A stretch of DNA of 64,000 nucleotides from Paenibacillus senegalimassiliensis (GTDB lineage Bacteria > Bacillota > Bacilli > Paenibacillales > Paenibacillaceae): NCBI RefSeq assembly GCF_001486585.1, contig NZ_LN909046.1:1116001-1180000 (forward strand), given 5' to 3'. The stretch's first letter is position 1. Each line of letters opens with the position of its first letter. Both the position numbers and the translations under genes were made by a program. A model generated the notes under the pieces. The model saw only the letters and a program-made list of their open reading frames with translations. It searched no databases and had not been told where the DNA came from. Positions 42,382 to 52,371 of the stretch are shown piece by piece.

Positions 42382-43440
42382 TTAGCCAATGGTTGAGACT
42401 ATATTTCCTTCCTGATCCTTGATATAAGTTTTTACGACTTGAATAATCAGTCCGTCGTAAGAGGATAGTTGGACCGCTCCTTCTTTGGCTTGCAGCTTCT
42501 GGGACAGCTCCGTGGATACTGCATCACTTAGATGCACTTGGAATGCCTCCCCGCCCTTCTCATAGGACGTGGCTTCGGCGGGTTCGAGGATAATCTGACA
42601 ATCGCGGCTGGCCAAGGTTAAGTCCTTGCCCTTCAGCAGTCTTCCCCGCAGTAGCTTCCCTACCGTTTCCGCTTGCTTGGCCCCCAACGTCAGCTTGGCT
42701 GGCGTCTTACGAAACAGCTTCTTCTTGCCAGGCTCAAAGCCCAGCTCATCAACAAACAGGAATCCCGTGTTAGAGCCATCGCGTTCAATCCCCTGCTCCA
42801 CAGCCTCAGCAACGGCAGGAATTTGCAGCATGGAATCTCGGGATAAATCGGTGACATACCCTGGAATAACGGATTGCCCCGCTTCCAATAGGCCCACCGT
42901 GCTCCAGGTTTTCATGGCTTCAAGCTCATCTCCTGAGATGCCGACCATTTGCAGAAATTCCACTCTGCCATTGGCAGTATGTATTGGCGGAAGCCCTGGG
43001 TCCTCGGTGAAGGCCAGCGCTGTCAGCAGCGTGTCTGCACCCAGACAGATAGGCCCATTCGCATCCAGATAGTCGCCACCCACAAAGATATTTCCACTAT
43101 TAAAGACATAACGTCCCATATTTTGTAACAGGTTCAACGCCCACATCGGAGGTTCTTCCTCATCTTCTTGCCGGGCTACGCGAAAGGTAAGCTCAAATCC
43201 ATAGCCGCTGTACATCATATTTTCGGATTCTTTGGTATACAGCTCCGAGAAGCCAAAAGTGACGATATGCCAATGGGGAACCGGATGAGTGGCTTTATAG
43301 GCGCTAAGTCCGTCGAGCGGGTCATTTCCTCCAAGCTGATAAGGGAGTGAAGTCCCGTAATGCTTAGGCACCTGTTCTCCGTATAAACGCTTCATTTGCT
43401 CTTCTATCGCGTCCCAACCCACTGCAACATCCTCGCTCAT
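42382..43440 (-). CDS. Suppressor of fused (SUFU) domain protein
   Basis: A 352-aa protein. Residues 1-190 are a bacterial SUFU domain: VAVGWDAIEEQMKRLYGEQ, then HYGTSLPYQLGGNDPLDGLS, HWHIVTFGFSELYTKES and GYGFELTFRV. A C-terminal region of about 160 residues has no name that I can give. Bacterial SUFU proteins frequently occur as immunity proteins of polymorphic toxins, as with Bacillus YqcF. ATG 43440 follows GGAGGG and matches the family N-terminus; the frame is open further upstream to 43569 but without a ribosome binding site. No toxin gene is visible within the window. Confidence 0.85.
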   Translation of the reverse strand: MSEDVAVGWDAIEEQMKRLYGEQVPKHYGTSLPYQLGGNDPLDGLSAYKATHPVPHWHIVTFGFSELYTKESENMMYSGYGFELTFRVARQEDEEEPPMWALNLLQNMGRYVFNSGNIFVGGDYLDANGPICLGADTLLTALAFTEDPGLPPIHTANGRVEFLQMVGISGDELEAMKTWSTVGLLEAGQSVIPGYVTDLSRDSMLQIPAVAEAVEQGIERDGSNTGFLFVDELGFEPGKKKLFRKTPAKLTLGAKQAETVGKLLRGRLLKGKDLTLASRDCQIILEPAEATSYEKGGEAFQVHLSDAVSTELSQKLQAKEGAVQLSSYDGLIIQVVKTYIKDQEGNIVSTIG

Positions 43441-43605
43441 GTACATCCCTCCACATTTCTGGTCTGATTTCATCCAGTATACGGCGCCCTCAGATTTACA
43501 ATCAACCATATCGCCCTGTGGAATGGGAAAAGGCTTCCTTCGTCCTATCTCAAATAGACCCATTGGCATAAATACCCGAGTGAGACAATGGGTCTACCCG
43601 GATAA

Positions 43606-44040
43606 TTATATACGCCTCTCGAAGGATTTGGCCCGGTCACTAATACGATCAATGGTATCAATGAAGCGTTGGGCCTCTTCCTCATCGATGTCTTGCAGCA
43701 CATCAAGAATCCATTCCCGATTCAGACCTTGTAAGTATTGGTATAACTCCCGTCCGGATTCCGATAAATAGAGGGCTTTCGTCCTTTTATCGACCTTGGA
43801 GCGTTCCGTCTTGACGTATCCCTTGTTCTCCATCGTCTTCACCGAGCGAGCAATGGCCGCTTTGTCAATCGCTAACAAATGGGCAAGCTGTTCCTGACTG
43901 GTTCCCTCATCGTTACCAATGTTGATCAGGAAAATGCTATCCGAGAAGGAAATATCGCTGGACGACAGCGCTTCTGAGACGTAACTTACAAAGGTACGAT
44001 TGAGAATGCCAAAGGACCGTATAATTTTGTCGTATTCCAT
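43606..44040 (-). CDS. MarR family regulator
   Basis: A 144-aa winged-helix protein: TSQEQLAHLLAIDKAAIARSVKTMENKGYVKTERSKVDKRTKALYLSESGREL is the MarR DNA-binding domain with wing, and the flanking helices form the dimer interface. GAAGGAG precedes the ATG. It follows an alpha/beta hydrolase gene by 56 bp on the same strand and may control that gene. Confidence 0.9.
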   Translation of the reverse strand: MEYDKIIRSFGILNRTFVSYVSEALSSSDISFSDSIFLINIGNDEGTSQEQLAHLLAIDKAAIARSVKTMENKGYVKTERSKVDKRTKALYLSESGRELYQYLQGLNREWILDVLQDIDEEEAQRFIDTIDRISDRAKSFERRI

Positions 44041-44096
44041 GTCCTATATACTCCTTCTTAATGAGTTGTTGGCTAATCCCAGTATAATGGATTTTC

Positions 44097-45173
44097 TCAA
44101 TTTAAGAAAAAGTCTTTGACAATCTGTATAAATTGCTCAGGCTTGTCCAAATGAACCACGTGCTCGGCATCTACCTTTAAATATTGCGCATTTGGAATTA
44201 GCGATATGGCCTGGTCTGCATCCTCTTGGCTCATGGCTCCGCTCAGCGTACCGTCTTCCAGAATCTCGAAATTGGCATGGATTAGCAAGGTGGGGCATTC
44301 TATTTTTTGCAGGGCTTCCGCATGATCGAATTGCTCATTCCAGGTCCCTTCATAGAAGGCTGCGCCAAAGTGGGGATCGTAATAATTGAACCCACGAATC
44401 ATCAACCGAAGCGTATCTGGCAGGAAGCTGATCTCAACCGCTTCTCCAGGGTTGGCGTTCCGATACGTGGCAATGGCGGCTTTGATGACAGGAAGCGCAT
44501 TTTTACCAGCGTGCTTCTCGAAGAAGTCCGAGGCACTTTCCAGCCAGTACATTAAAAGATCATCCTCACCTTCTTCCAGAAAGCGATGGGACAGGGCAAA
44601 CGACTTGTTGGCGATCGTCTTCTGAACACGTGGATACTCTGCGGAGAACAACGGCGGGTCCTCCAGCACGACAGCCTTGACCAGTTCCGGCTTGTTAGCG
44701 GCAAGCCATGTAGTCAACAGACCACCTGACGAATTCCCCGTTACAAAGGCTGGCTCTTGAATGACCGTCTCGATAAAATCTGCCAGATCGCCGCCAATTT
44801 GATTGGCACTCATCGTGTAATCCGCAGGATATGTCGTCTTGCCGTGACCAGGGTAGTCCACCGCGAACACATGGAAGGATTCCGAGAGCTCCGGCAATAC
44901 CCGGCTATAGCTGAACCAATCCATATGCTGGGCATTGAGTAAGAGTAAGGCCGGACCGTTATCCGGTCCTTCTGCATAATTGAATTGAACGGAGTTGACC
45001 TTTGCCGTCTTCTCTTGAATGCCTGCCTCTGCGACCTTCTTATGCCAGGGGTCCACATAATGGTCAAACCGAATCAGAAGGACTACGGCGGTTACTACAA
45101 GAGCTGTAATCATGCCGCCAATAATCCATAACGTTTTTTTCAGTCGGGGACGCGAACTTTTTTGTTTTTTCAT
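44097..45173 (-). CDS. Membrane-anchored alpha/beta hydrolase
   Basis: About 358 aa. A positively charged N-terminus (KKQKSSRPRLKK) and a hydrophobic segment (TLWIIGGMITALVVTAVVLLI) anchor the protein. The fold motifs are clear: the oxyanion-loop region, VFAVDYPGHGKT, the nucleophile elbow GNSSGG (serine), and the C-terminal histidine in DAEHVVHLDKPEQF. A lipase or esterase role is likely but the substrate is unknown. ATG 45173 follows AAAGGAG. Confidence 0.85.
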   Translation of the reverse strand: MKKQKSSRPRLKKTLWIIGGMITALVVTAVVLLIRFDHYVDPWHKKVAEAGIQEKTAKVNSVQFNYAEGPDNGPALLLLNAQHMDWFSYSRVLPELSESFHVFAVDYPGHGKTTYPADYTMSANQIGGDLADFIETVIQEPAFVTGNSSGGLLTTWLAANKPELVKAVVLEDPPLFSAEYPRVQKTIANKSFALSHRFLEEGEDDLLMYWLESASDFFEKHAGKNALPVIKAAIATYRNANPGEAVEISFLPDTLRLMIRGFNYYDPHFGAAFYEGTWNEQFDHAEALQKIECPTLLIHANFEILEDGTLSGAMSQEDADQAISLIPNAQYLKVDAEHVVHLDKPEQFIQIVKDFFLN

Positions 45174-45291
45174 AGCTGCTCCTTTTTGAATCATTAATTG
45201 ATCCATTGAATAATAGTTGACTTAGTCATTTATATCATTGTTAATCTGGCCCTGTCAACAAAGGTTCTTCTAGCTTAACCGCAATGATAAA

Positions 45292-45317
45292 GAGGAATAC
45301 CCGTCCGGGTATTCCTC
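45292..45317 (-). terminator. Terminator of the metalloprotease-like gene
   Basis: GAGGAATACCC (45292-45302) pairs perfectly with GGGTATTCCTC (45307-45317), 30 bp after the minus-strand stop at 45347. Confidence 0.85.
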
Positions 45318-45346
45318 CTCGCTAGCGTGAATAGTCCTGTTTGGAT

Positions 45347-47320
45347 TTAGTTAGTTCCTAGCACTTTCCATTGTTGAATGCCTGTGGAGAGGTTCGCTTT
45401 GGCCTGAATTAGCAATCGAACTCGGGTCGTCGTTACAGGGTCAAAGTTCGTAACATTATATTGATTCCCAAGCACTCCGTAGGCCGATGGATTAGCCACT
45501 TGCCTCCAGGCTGCACCATCCCAATATTGTATCGAGAAGGAAGCGGGCAGATCAATGCCTTGATCATCATCGAACCAGTATACCTCACTGGATGACACGG
45601 TTACGGGCTGGGCAAAATCGTATTGCACCCATTGTACGGTCCCGGGGTTATCCCAGTTGCCGTACACCGGGTGTCCCCGGTCCGCAGAATTCACGGGCTC
45701 ATACCCGTCGTTAAGCCCGGTCAGGCTCTCCCAAGCAGATACGTAGGAGGTGGAAGCTGTTGCTCCGAGCGCCACGTTCTCAACCGGGTTGCCCGGATTG
45801 CCTCCCTGCCCCACGTTGATCGTGAACTGCTTGTGGACCGGGGTGCTCATCTCATCATAATCACGAAGCTGGACCGTGAAGCTGTAGCTTCCTTGGGCAC
45901 TGGAGGATATGGTGCCTTTGATTTCGCCGGTGAAGCGGTCCAAAGTTAGTCCACCAGGCAGCGACCCTGACGTAATGTTCCAGTCATAGAACGGAACGCC
46001 CCCCTCGGCCTGCAGCTTCACCAGATAGCCATCGCCTGGCGAGGCACTTGGAACCGTCGTGCTCTTGATGGCTGGACTGAGGAACGGCGTTAGCGTACGA
46101 TCCAGCTTCCAGCCTGCTTTTTCCGCTATCAGCAAGGTTAGCTTCGTCAGCATCCAGCGCTTACTGTGGAAGAGGTGATCGCGTCCGCCACTTTGACCGC
46201 TAATGCGGTCCCAATATTGGGAATCTCCAGGAATGTGATACGTATTGTCCAGAGGCACCGCGTTCCCTTGATAGGCCACGATGTTCGCTGCATTGCCCCC
46301 ACTTTGCTTGTATTGAGCCATCCCTTTCCAGCTATCAGAGAAAGCCAGGGCATGACCGAACTCATGCATAATCAGACCATGCACGTCCGTAGAGGTATTA
46401 GACATTTCCGTCAAATACCATAGTTCATCATCCAATGAAGCAAAGGGTGTGGCGGTATCATAAAAATCCAGAATCGTCAGCAAGGAGCGGTGAATGTTGT
46501 CGGGAATGGTCACACCGTTGCGTTTATGATAATTGCCGTTATTTGCGGGTCCGCCGGTGGAATAAGGGCCATTGAGCCCTCTCAAGTAAATCCACATCCC
46601 GTTATAGGATTCGTTGTTGGTCACCTGGATATGGTTGGTGAAGCCATCTCCAGGCAACCAGGTCGTTTCTGCAAAGGCGGGAACCGTATCGAAAGGCTCC
46701 ATATCGAAGAAATAGAACCAGTCCTTAATGGCCTGTTCACTCACTTCCCGAATATCCGGGTCGCTGAAATAAGGCTGGATATTGTCGTATCTGTAGTCGA
46801 ACTTCAGCGGCAGTCCAGGCTCGCCGTTATCATCCTGATCGAGTACGCGGATAGGCGTCGTTTGTGTGCGCACGGTACCGTTGGCCCCCGTTGTCGTCAA
46901 CTCCAGCGTGTAGTGCTCGATTTCCCCATTACCTCCGATGCGGTCAGGATGGATTTCGAGCAGAAAATCTCTGCTTTGGCTGGCGTTCTGGAACGAAAGG
47001 GTCTTCTGTGCGCCAGTTGCACTCAGCGTGCTCGGCCGATCCATCATCAAGCGGGAAGTTCCTTTTGCCTTAATAGTAATCGTCAGTGGGTAGGAAGCAT
47101 TCTGCGGTGGAATCACCTTCAGCTTCACATAAGGGTTGGCGATATATCCCTGCCAATCTACTAATTCTACGCCGTAGTCATTCAGGGTTCTTCCGAAAAT
47201 ATCAATAATCTGGGCATCATCGCTGCTTTGTTGAGGTGTGTTTGTCTCGGCCACAGCCGGAAAAGCGAATACGGAAAGCATTAACGCAATACTAAGCCAT
47301 ACCGAAATCCATTTTTTCAT
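45347..47320 (-). CDS. Secreted zinc-metalloprotease-like protein with Ig-like and discoidin modules
   Basis: About 657 aa with a signal peptide (KWISVWLSIALMLSVFAFPAVAE). The catalytic region has HEFGHALAFSD near residues 319-329; the HExxH is present, but the third metal ligand is not the metzincin histidine and remains unclear. From about 425 comes a putative-Ig (He_PIG) module (GDGYLVKLQAEGGVPFYDW; GLTLDRFTGEIKGT). The C-terminal 140 residues are an F5/8-type C, discoidin-like module (NVALGATASTSYVSAW; VQWVQYDFAQPVTVSSSEVYWF; TTTRVRLLIQ), which usually binds carbohydrates. A host- or plant-polymer-directed protease is an inference. ATG 47320 has a better-spaced GGAGAGGG than 47326. Confidence 0.75.
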   Translation of the reverse strand: MKKWISVWLSIALMLSVFAFPAVAETNTPQQSSDDAQIIDIFGRTLNDYGVELVDWQGYIANPYVKLKVIPPQNASYPLTITIKAKGTSRLMMDRPSTLSATGAQKTLSFQNASQSRDFLLEIHPDRIGGNGEIEHYTLELTTTGANGTVRTQTTPIRVLDQDDNGEPGLPLKFDYRYDNIQPYFSDPDIREVSEQAIKDWFYFFDMEPFDTVPAFAETTWLPGDGFTNHIQVTNNESYNGMWIYLRGLNGPYSTGGPANNGNYHKRNGVTIPDNIHRSLLTILDFYDTATPFASLDDELWYLTEMSNTSTDVHGLIMHEFGHALAFSDSWKGMAQYKQSGGNAANIVAYQGNAVPLDNTYHIPGDSQYWDRISGQSGGRDHLFHSKRWMLTKLTLLIAEKAGWKLDRTLTPFLSPAIKSTTVPSASPGDGYLVKLQAEGGVPFYDWNITSGSLPGGLTLDRFTGEIKGTISSSAQGSYSFTVQLRDYDEMSTPVHKQFTINVGQGGNPGNPVENVALGATASTSYVSAWESLTGLNDGYEPVNSADRGHPVYGNWDNPGTVQWVQYDFAQPVTVSSSEVYWFDDDQGIDLPASFSIQYWDGAAWRQVANPSAYGVLGNQYNVTNFDPVTTTRVRLLIQAKANLSTGIQQWKVLGTN

Positions 47321-47499
47321 GTTCATACCCTCTCCAATTCATATAATGACCTCTCGTTAATGCATATCTCCCTGCGCGCTCTATCGATGATAGATTCATA
47401 GACATCGATGCTTTACGATACGACTACGATTGCAGCTTGGTGCGCCCTTTTCGCTCAAAATACAACCTATTCCGCTCCTAGTAAATTCTATGCAAGCAA

Positions 47500-47540
47500 A
47501 AAAGTCCCCTATCCCATGCTGACATGGTTTAGGAGACTTT
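47500..47540 (-). terminator. Terminator of the iron operon
   Basis: AAAGTCCCCTA (47501-47511) pairs with TAGGAGACTTT (47530-47540), and CCATG/CATGG adds to the stem inside. On the minus strand a T run follows. It is 47 bp after the reductase stop. Confidence 0.8.
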
Positions 47541-47586
47541 CCTTTCCTGATGCGTAAGAAATTATACTTGAGTTGATGTTGACTAG

Positions 47587-48648
47587 CTAGGCGTCTTCTT
47601 CCGCTACACCCAGGGCAATGTTCCGCTCCTTGAATTTGGCATTATGCGAGGATACATAGGCTACCTTCGATGCTTCCGGTTCCAGATAAAGCTTGGCGCT
47701 ATTGACCGCCAGGGCGGCATCTGTGAAGGCGCCGGCAATCAGGTGGAGCTTGCTGGCATACTGGGCCACGTCTCCGGCTACGAAGATGCCTGGCAAATTC
47801 GTCTCCAGCCGCTCGCTTCCCTGAATATCCCATTGCCCCATGTCCAATCCCCAGTTGACAATATTGCCAAAGTCGCCACGCAGTCCATGGTTCACGATAA
47901 TAGCGTCTACTTCAAGCCGCTCCACCGTTTCCGATAGTTGCCCTTCTTCATCCACCTTGGAAATCGAGACCGCTTCGATGGACTTGCCATCCTGGCTGCC
48001 ATGAAGCTGCTTGAGGGCATAGGGCGTCAGCACGCGGACCGAAGAATCCATCATCCGCTTCACATTACGCTCATGACCGCCGAAGCGTTCGCGGCGGTGT
48101 ACCACCGTTACACTGGCTGCCAGCGGCTCCAGCTCATTAGCCCAATCCACAGCCGAATCGCCGCCTCCGGAAATAAGCACCCGTTTATCCCGGAACACTT
48201 CTAGCTCCTGTACTGTGTAATGCAGATTGCCAACTTCATAACGCTCTGCCCCTTCAATGTCCAGCTTGGCCATCTTGAGGACTCCCCGGCCCAAGGCCAG
48301 AATGACGGTTCGGGTCCAATGACGTTCTCCCGATTCGGATTCCAATATCATGGTTCCGTCGGCTAACCGTTCCAGTCCGCTGATTTGCTGACCCAAGACG
48401 ATTGTTGGTTCAAAGGTCATGGCTTGGCTAATCATTTGGCGAGTTAACTGCTCGCAACGCATGGGAGTGATCCCACCGACATCCCAAATCATTTTCTCGG
48501 GGTAGATCAACGGCTTGCCGCCGAGTTCATCCTTCGCTTCCACCAGCTTAGTCTTCATATCTCGCATACCACTATAGAATGCAGCGTACAGCCCCGCTGG
48601 GCCACCGCCGATGATCGTTACGTCATAAAGCTCCAGGTTCTCTGCCAT
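47587..48648 (-). CDS. YumC-type ferredoxin/flavodoxin-NADP+ reductase, possibly an IruO-like siderophore reductase
   Basis: About 353 aa. [20 protein letters not shown] is the FAD-binding motif and [17 protein letters not shown] the NADPH-binding motif; [14 protein letters not shown] is the second FAD segment. No CxxC pair is present, so it is a thioredoxin-reductase-like FNR (Bacillus YumC, Staphylococcus IruO) rather than thioredoxin reductase. Being last in a Fur-box-driven operon, it probably supplies electrons that release iron from imported siderophore. ATG 48648 follows GGAGG. Confidence 0.85.
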   Translation of the reverse strand: MAENLELYDVTIIGGGPAGLYAAFYSGMRDMKTKLVEAKDELGGKPLIYPEKMIWDVGGITPMRCEQLTRQMISQAMTFEPTIVLGQQISGLERLADGTMILESESGERHWTRTVILALGRGVLKMAKLDIEGAERYEVGNLHYTVQELEVFRDKRVLISGGGDSAVDWANELEPLAASVTVVHRRERFGGHERNVKRMMDSSVRVLTPYALKQLHGSQDGKSIEAVSISKVDEEGQLSETVERLEVDAIIVNHGLRGDFGNIVNWGLDMGQWDIQGSERLETNLPGIFVAGDVAQYASKLHLIAGAFTDAALAVNSAKLYLEPEASKVAYVSSHNAKFKERNIALGVAEEDA

Positions 48649-48721
48649 CTTATAGTCCTCCATCCCTGCGGATTGCTCGCAATCCGCTCGCTTGCTTGTT
48701 ATGCCTTTTCATTAGTTCAAC

Positions 48722-50437
48722 TTAGCTGCCGAATTGGGCCTGATGCAAACGGCTGTAGACACCGCCTGCTGCCACAAGCTCCTGATGTCTTCCCTGCTCC
48801 GCAATGCCATCAGCGGTAACGACCACAATGCGGTCGGCTTCCTTGATCGTCGCAAGACGATGGGCAATAATCAGCGTGGTTCGACCCTGCGACAACTCCA
48901 TCAACGACTGTTGAATCGCTTGTTCTGTCTCGGTATCGAGCGCAGAAGTCGCCTCATCAAGGATAAGAATAGGCGGATTCTTCAGGAACATTCGGGCAAT
49001 GGCAAGACGCTGCTTCTGTCCGCCGGACAACTTCACGCCCCGTTCCCCGATTACCGTATCCATGCCCTGCTCCAGCGTGCGGATGAACTCGTCCAGATGC
49101 GCGCGCCTTGCGGCTTCCCACACTTCTTCCTCCGAAGCTCCAAGCTTGCCGTACAAGATGTTCTCGCGAATTGTCCCGGAGAACAGGAACACATCTTGTT
49201 GTACAATTCCAATTTGGCTGCGCAGCGAGGCTTGTGTCACCTCACGGATATCCACGCCATCGATGCGAATCGCTCCACTCTCTACCTCATAGAATCGAGG
49301 CAACAGGCTGCACAGCGTCGTTTTCCCGGCGCCGGACGGTCCAACGAAGGCAATGGTTTCGCCCCTGCGAATGGTCAGGCTTACCCCATTCAACACCTTC
49401 TGGTCTTCATCGTAGCCGAAGGTAACTTGCTCATAGCTAATCTCCCGCTCGAACGGCTTCATCTCTCCAGCACCTGGCGTATCCTCCACATCGGGTTCTG
49501 TATCGAGCAACTCCGTATACCGTTTAAATCCGGCAAAACCTTGCGGATAGCTCTCCACAATAGCATTAATCTTCTCGATTGGACGGAAGAACACGTTGGT
49601 CAGCAAGAGAAAGCCAACAAATTCGCCGTAGGTAAGCTGGCCTTGAATAACGAACCACGTGCCACAGACCATGACGAATACCGTCACGAACCGCATCATC
49701 ACGTAGCTGATGGAACCGTTGCGGGCGATCAGCTTATAGGAAGCCAGCTTCGTAAGGCGGAACCGCCCGTTGTTAACGGCAAACTGAGCTTCCTCATGCG
49801 CTTCATTGGAGAATGCCTTCACCACGCGAATACCTCCGACATTATCCTCAATACGAGCATTGAAGTCGCCGATATCGCTAAATAGCTGATGAATGGCTTT
49901 GGTCATTTTCTGATTGAAATAAATGACGACCCACAGAATGGCTGGAACGACCACAAAGGTCAGCAAGGCCAACTGCCAGTTAATAGATAACATAAGTGCA
50001 AAGGAACCGGCGAGTGTCATCACAGCAATGAACAAATCCTCCGGTCCGTGATGCGCCATTTCGCCGATCATGTTCATATCATTCGTCAGACGTCCGATCA
50101 GGTGGCCTGTCTTCGTATTGTCAAAGAACCGGAACGAGAGCTTCTGAATATGGGCAAATAGCTTATGACGCATATCCGTCTCAATATTAATTCCCAGCAT
50201 ATGGCCCCAATAGTTAACCACATAAGTTAATATGGCGCTTAAGGCGTACAGCACGATCAAGCCGATGGAGGCCCAGACGACAATGTCCCATTTTCCACCT
50301 GGCAGAAAATCATCAACAAACATATTAACTGCCATCGGGAAGGCGAGCTCCAGCAAACCGGCAATAATCGCGCAGCCGAAATCGAGGAGAAACAACCATT
50401 TGTAGGGCTGGTAATAGGCAAAAAATCTGCGGATCAA
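48722..50437 (-). CDS. ABC exporter of the MsbA/multidrug type in the iron operon
   Basis: A 571-aa half-transporter: six membrane helices (residues about 15-320) with the coupling-helix pattern, then an ABC domain with Walker A GPSGAGKTT, signature LSGGQKQRLAIAR and Walker B ILILDEATSALD followed by the switch histidine (TLIIAHRLATIKEAD). It functions as a dimer. The start is TTG at 50437 after AAGGGG. It lies 49 bp after the siderophore-binding lipoprotein gene, so export of the siderophore or of a related lipid or drug is a likely role; the sequence alone does not prove it. Confidence 0.82.
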   Translation of the reverse strand: MIRRFFAYYQPYKWLFLLDFGCAIIAGLLELAFPMAVNMFVDDFLPGGKWDIVVWASIGLIVLYALSAILTYVVNYWGHMLGINIETDMRHKLFAHIQKLSFRFFDNTKTGHLIGRLTNDMNMIGEMAHHGPEDLFIAVMTLAGSFALMLSINWQLALLTFVVVPAILWVVIYFNQKMTKAIHQLFSDIGDFNARIEDNVGGIRVVKAFSNEAHEEAQFAVNNGRFRLTKLASYKLIARNGSISYVMMRFVTVFVMVCGTWFVIQGQLTYGEFVGFLLLTNVFFRPIEKINAIVESYPQGFAGFKRYTELLDTEPDVEDTPGAGEMKPFEREISYEQVTFGYDEDQKVLNGVSLTIRRGETIAFVGPSGAGKTTLCSLLPRFYEVESGAIRIDGVDIREVTQASLRSQIGIVQQDVFLFSGTIRENILYGKLGASEEEVWEAARRAHLDEFIRTLEQGMDTVIGERGVKLSGGQKQRLAIARMFLKNPPILILDEATSALDTETEQAIQQSLMELSQGRTTLIIAHRLATIKEADRIVVVTADGIAEQGRHQELVAAGGVYSRLHQAQFGS

Positions 50438-50486
50438 CGGATATACAACCCCTTTCTGGCGTTTCGGCCCTCTAGCTTATCTATTT

Positions 50487-51542
50487 TTATTTAAACAAAT
50501 CCGGGTACATCTCGCCGGCCAGCTTCTCCATCCCGTCAATTGTGTTGTAGCTGTATCCGAACATATAGTTGTAATCAACGGCAAAAATTTGCTTGTTCTT
50601 AATCGCCTTCATACTGGAAAGCTTAGGATTGCTGTAGAGTGCATCCTTGAGCGCTTGTGCACCAGCACTGTCCTCACCCGTCCAGTCCGGAATAATCAAT
50701 ACGTCCGGGTCAGTGTCGATCAAAGTTTCCACCGAGACCTCCCCAGGGGTATCCTTGAAGGCATTGTCCAATTTGACCATATTGAACGAGTCATTAAAGA
50801 AGGTCTCCTTCTGAGCGGCGTATACGTAAACCTCATTTGGATCACTCATATGCAAGTAGGCGAACTTCTTCTGCTCCGTAATGCTGGACAAGCGGGAGGC
50901 AATCTCCTCCTGACGATCCTTCAATTCCTTGGCGAAGGCAGCGGCCTTGTCCTCCACATCAAATATTTTCCCGAGATTTTCAATGTCTTTATAAATGGAA
51001 GCATAGCTGCCTCCCGTCACTGATGATTCCCATACATACGTTTTGACGCCAATTTCATTCAGAGAATCTACTGTCCCTACGCCCCAATCGGCATTATCGA
51101 ACAGTCCGCCCCGACCGTAGACCAAATCTGGGTTTGTGCCCAAAGTAACCTCTTTGCCTACATAGCTATCTGCGAGAATGTTCAGCTTGTTATATTCTTC
51201 CTCTACTGTCGGATCTGGAGCACCGAAGTTGGCTCCGACTCCAACAATTTTGTCGCCCAGCCCAAGATGCAGCAGCAGTTCAGCAGCCGGTCTTGTGTTT
51301 GCCATTACGCGCTCTGGAGCTTTGTCAAATACCTGCTCCTTAGGTTCCCACTCCGTTCCACCCTCAGGCTTGGCAAAATTCTGAATGGTAATCGGATATT
51401 TGCTAGCTTCCGGCGTTGGTGTCTCAGATTGCTGGGCCCCGGTGGGTTCAGCCGTATTACCACAAGCACTCAAGGCCAAAGCCAGTGTTAACGCCGCGCT
51501 CATCATGACAAATCTATTTTTCATCGCTAATTTCTTCTTCAT
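50487..51542 (-). CDS. Siderophore-binding lipoprotein (FecB/FepB type)
   Basis: A 351-aa lipoprotein with a signal sequence and lipobox LSAC. The mature part has the helical-backbone type III binding fold: a first domain from YPITIQNFAKPEGGTEWEPK, then VGVGANFGAPDP, and a C-terminal domain with SSMKAIKNKQIFAVDYNYMF. It hands ferric siderophore to the permease coded upstream. It is the third gene of the Fur-regulated operon; GGGGGAG precedes the ATG. Confidence 0.9.
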   Translation of the reverse strand: MKKKLAMKNRFVMMSAALTLALALSACGNTAEPTGAQQSETPTPEASKYPITIQNFAKPEGGTEWEPKEQVFDKAPERVMANTRPAAELLLHLGLGDKIVGVGANFGAPDPTVEEEYNKLNILADSYVGKEVTLGTNPDLVYGRGGLFDNADWGVGTVDSLNEIGVKTYVWESSVTGGSYASIYKDIENLGKIFDVEDKAAAFAKELKDRQEEIASRLSSITEQKKFAYLHMSDPNEVYVYAAQKETFFNDSFNMVKLDNAFKDTPGEVSVETLIDTDPDVLIIPDWTGEDSAGAQALKDALYSNPKLSSMKAIKNKQIFAVDYNYMFGYSYNTIDGMEKLAGEMYPDLFK

Positions 51543-51605
51543 AGTTAAAGTTTCTCCCCCTCAAAATGCACCTTAGTTATTCTTGGATGTTCTATAGGAT
51601 GTTCT

Positions 51606-52367
51606 TTAAATGCCGTAAGCAAAACCCAAACCATGTGTGACAGGGTTAATGTAGGTTTGGCATTTTACTTGATACAACGATTCGATGGTCTCCGGCGTCA
51701 ATACCTGCTCCGGTGTACCGTGAGCATAGATTTCCCCCTGCTTGACAGCATAGATGTAGTCACAGTAATACGCAGCCATCTCCAAATCATGCAGGGCCGC
51801 CAGTACACCAATATTCAGTTCCTTGACACAGGATAGAATCTCTAGCTGATAACGGATATCCAGGTGGTTCGTAGGCTCGTCCAGAATCATGAATTGCGGT
51901 TGCTGAGCAATCGTTCTCGCCAGGATAACCCGCTGCTTCTCACCACCGGATAATGATAAATAACTGCGATCCTTGTAATGAAGCAGATTTGTTCTAGCGA
52001 GCGCATCCTCCACAATGTCATAGTCTTCTTGTTTATCCGACTCTAGCATTTTCTTGTGGGGAGTGCGTCCCAGCATGACCATCTGCTTCACGCTGAGATC
52101 AAAATTCATCTCATTAAATTGCCCCACAACACCCAAGCGACGGGATACCTTCTTCTCTGTGGTGTTCAGAACATCCATGTCGCCTAGATGGACTACGCCA
52201 CTCTGGGGAACGATGCTCTTGTAGATGCTTTTGAGCAACGTGGATTTTCCGCAACCATTGGGCCCAATGAGACCTACAAACTGACGTTTCTTCACCAGAA
52301 TCGAGACGTTTCTTACAATCTCTTTCTTGCCGATACTGACGCCCATTCCTTGTGCGCTCAATTCCAT
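51606..52367 (-). CDS. Siderophore ABC transporter ATPase (FecE/FhuC type)
   Basis: A 253-aa ATPase with Walker A GPNGCGKST, Q-loop, signature LSGGEKQRVILART and Walker B FMILDEPTNHLD. It energises the FecCD permease. Its ATG follows GGAGG embedded in the end of the permease gene, 4 bp after that stop, so the two are translated in series. Confidence 0.92.
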   Translation of the reverse strand: MELSAQGMGVSIGKKEIVRNVSILVKKRQFVGLIGPNGCGKSTLLKSIYKSIVPQSGVVHLGDMDVLNTTEKKVSRRLGVVGQFNEMNFDLSVKQMVMLGRTPHKKMLESDKQEDYDIVEDALARTNLLHYKDRSYLSLSGGEKQRVILARTIAQQPQFMILDEPTNHLDIRYQLEILSCVKELNIGVLAALHDLEMAAYYCDYIYAVKQGEIYAHGTPEQVLTPETIESLYQVKCQTYINPVTHGLGFAYGI

Positions 52368-52371
52368 TTAT

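Noticed and set aside
48734-49885. A 383-codon plus-strand frame opposite the ABC exporter
   Set aside because: Antisense to a gene with all ABC motifs; composition is unlike a protein and no start signal is seen.
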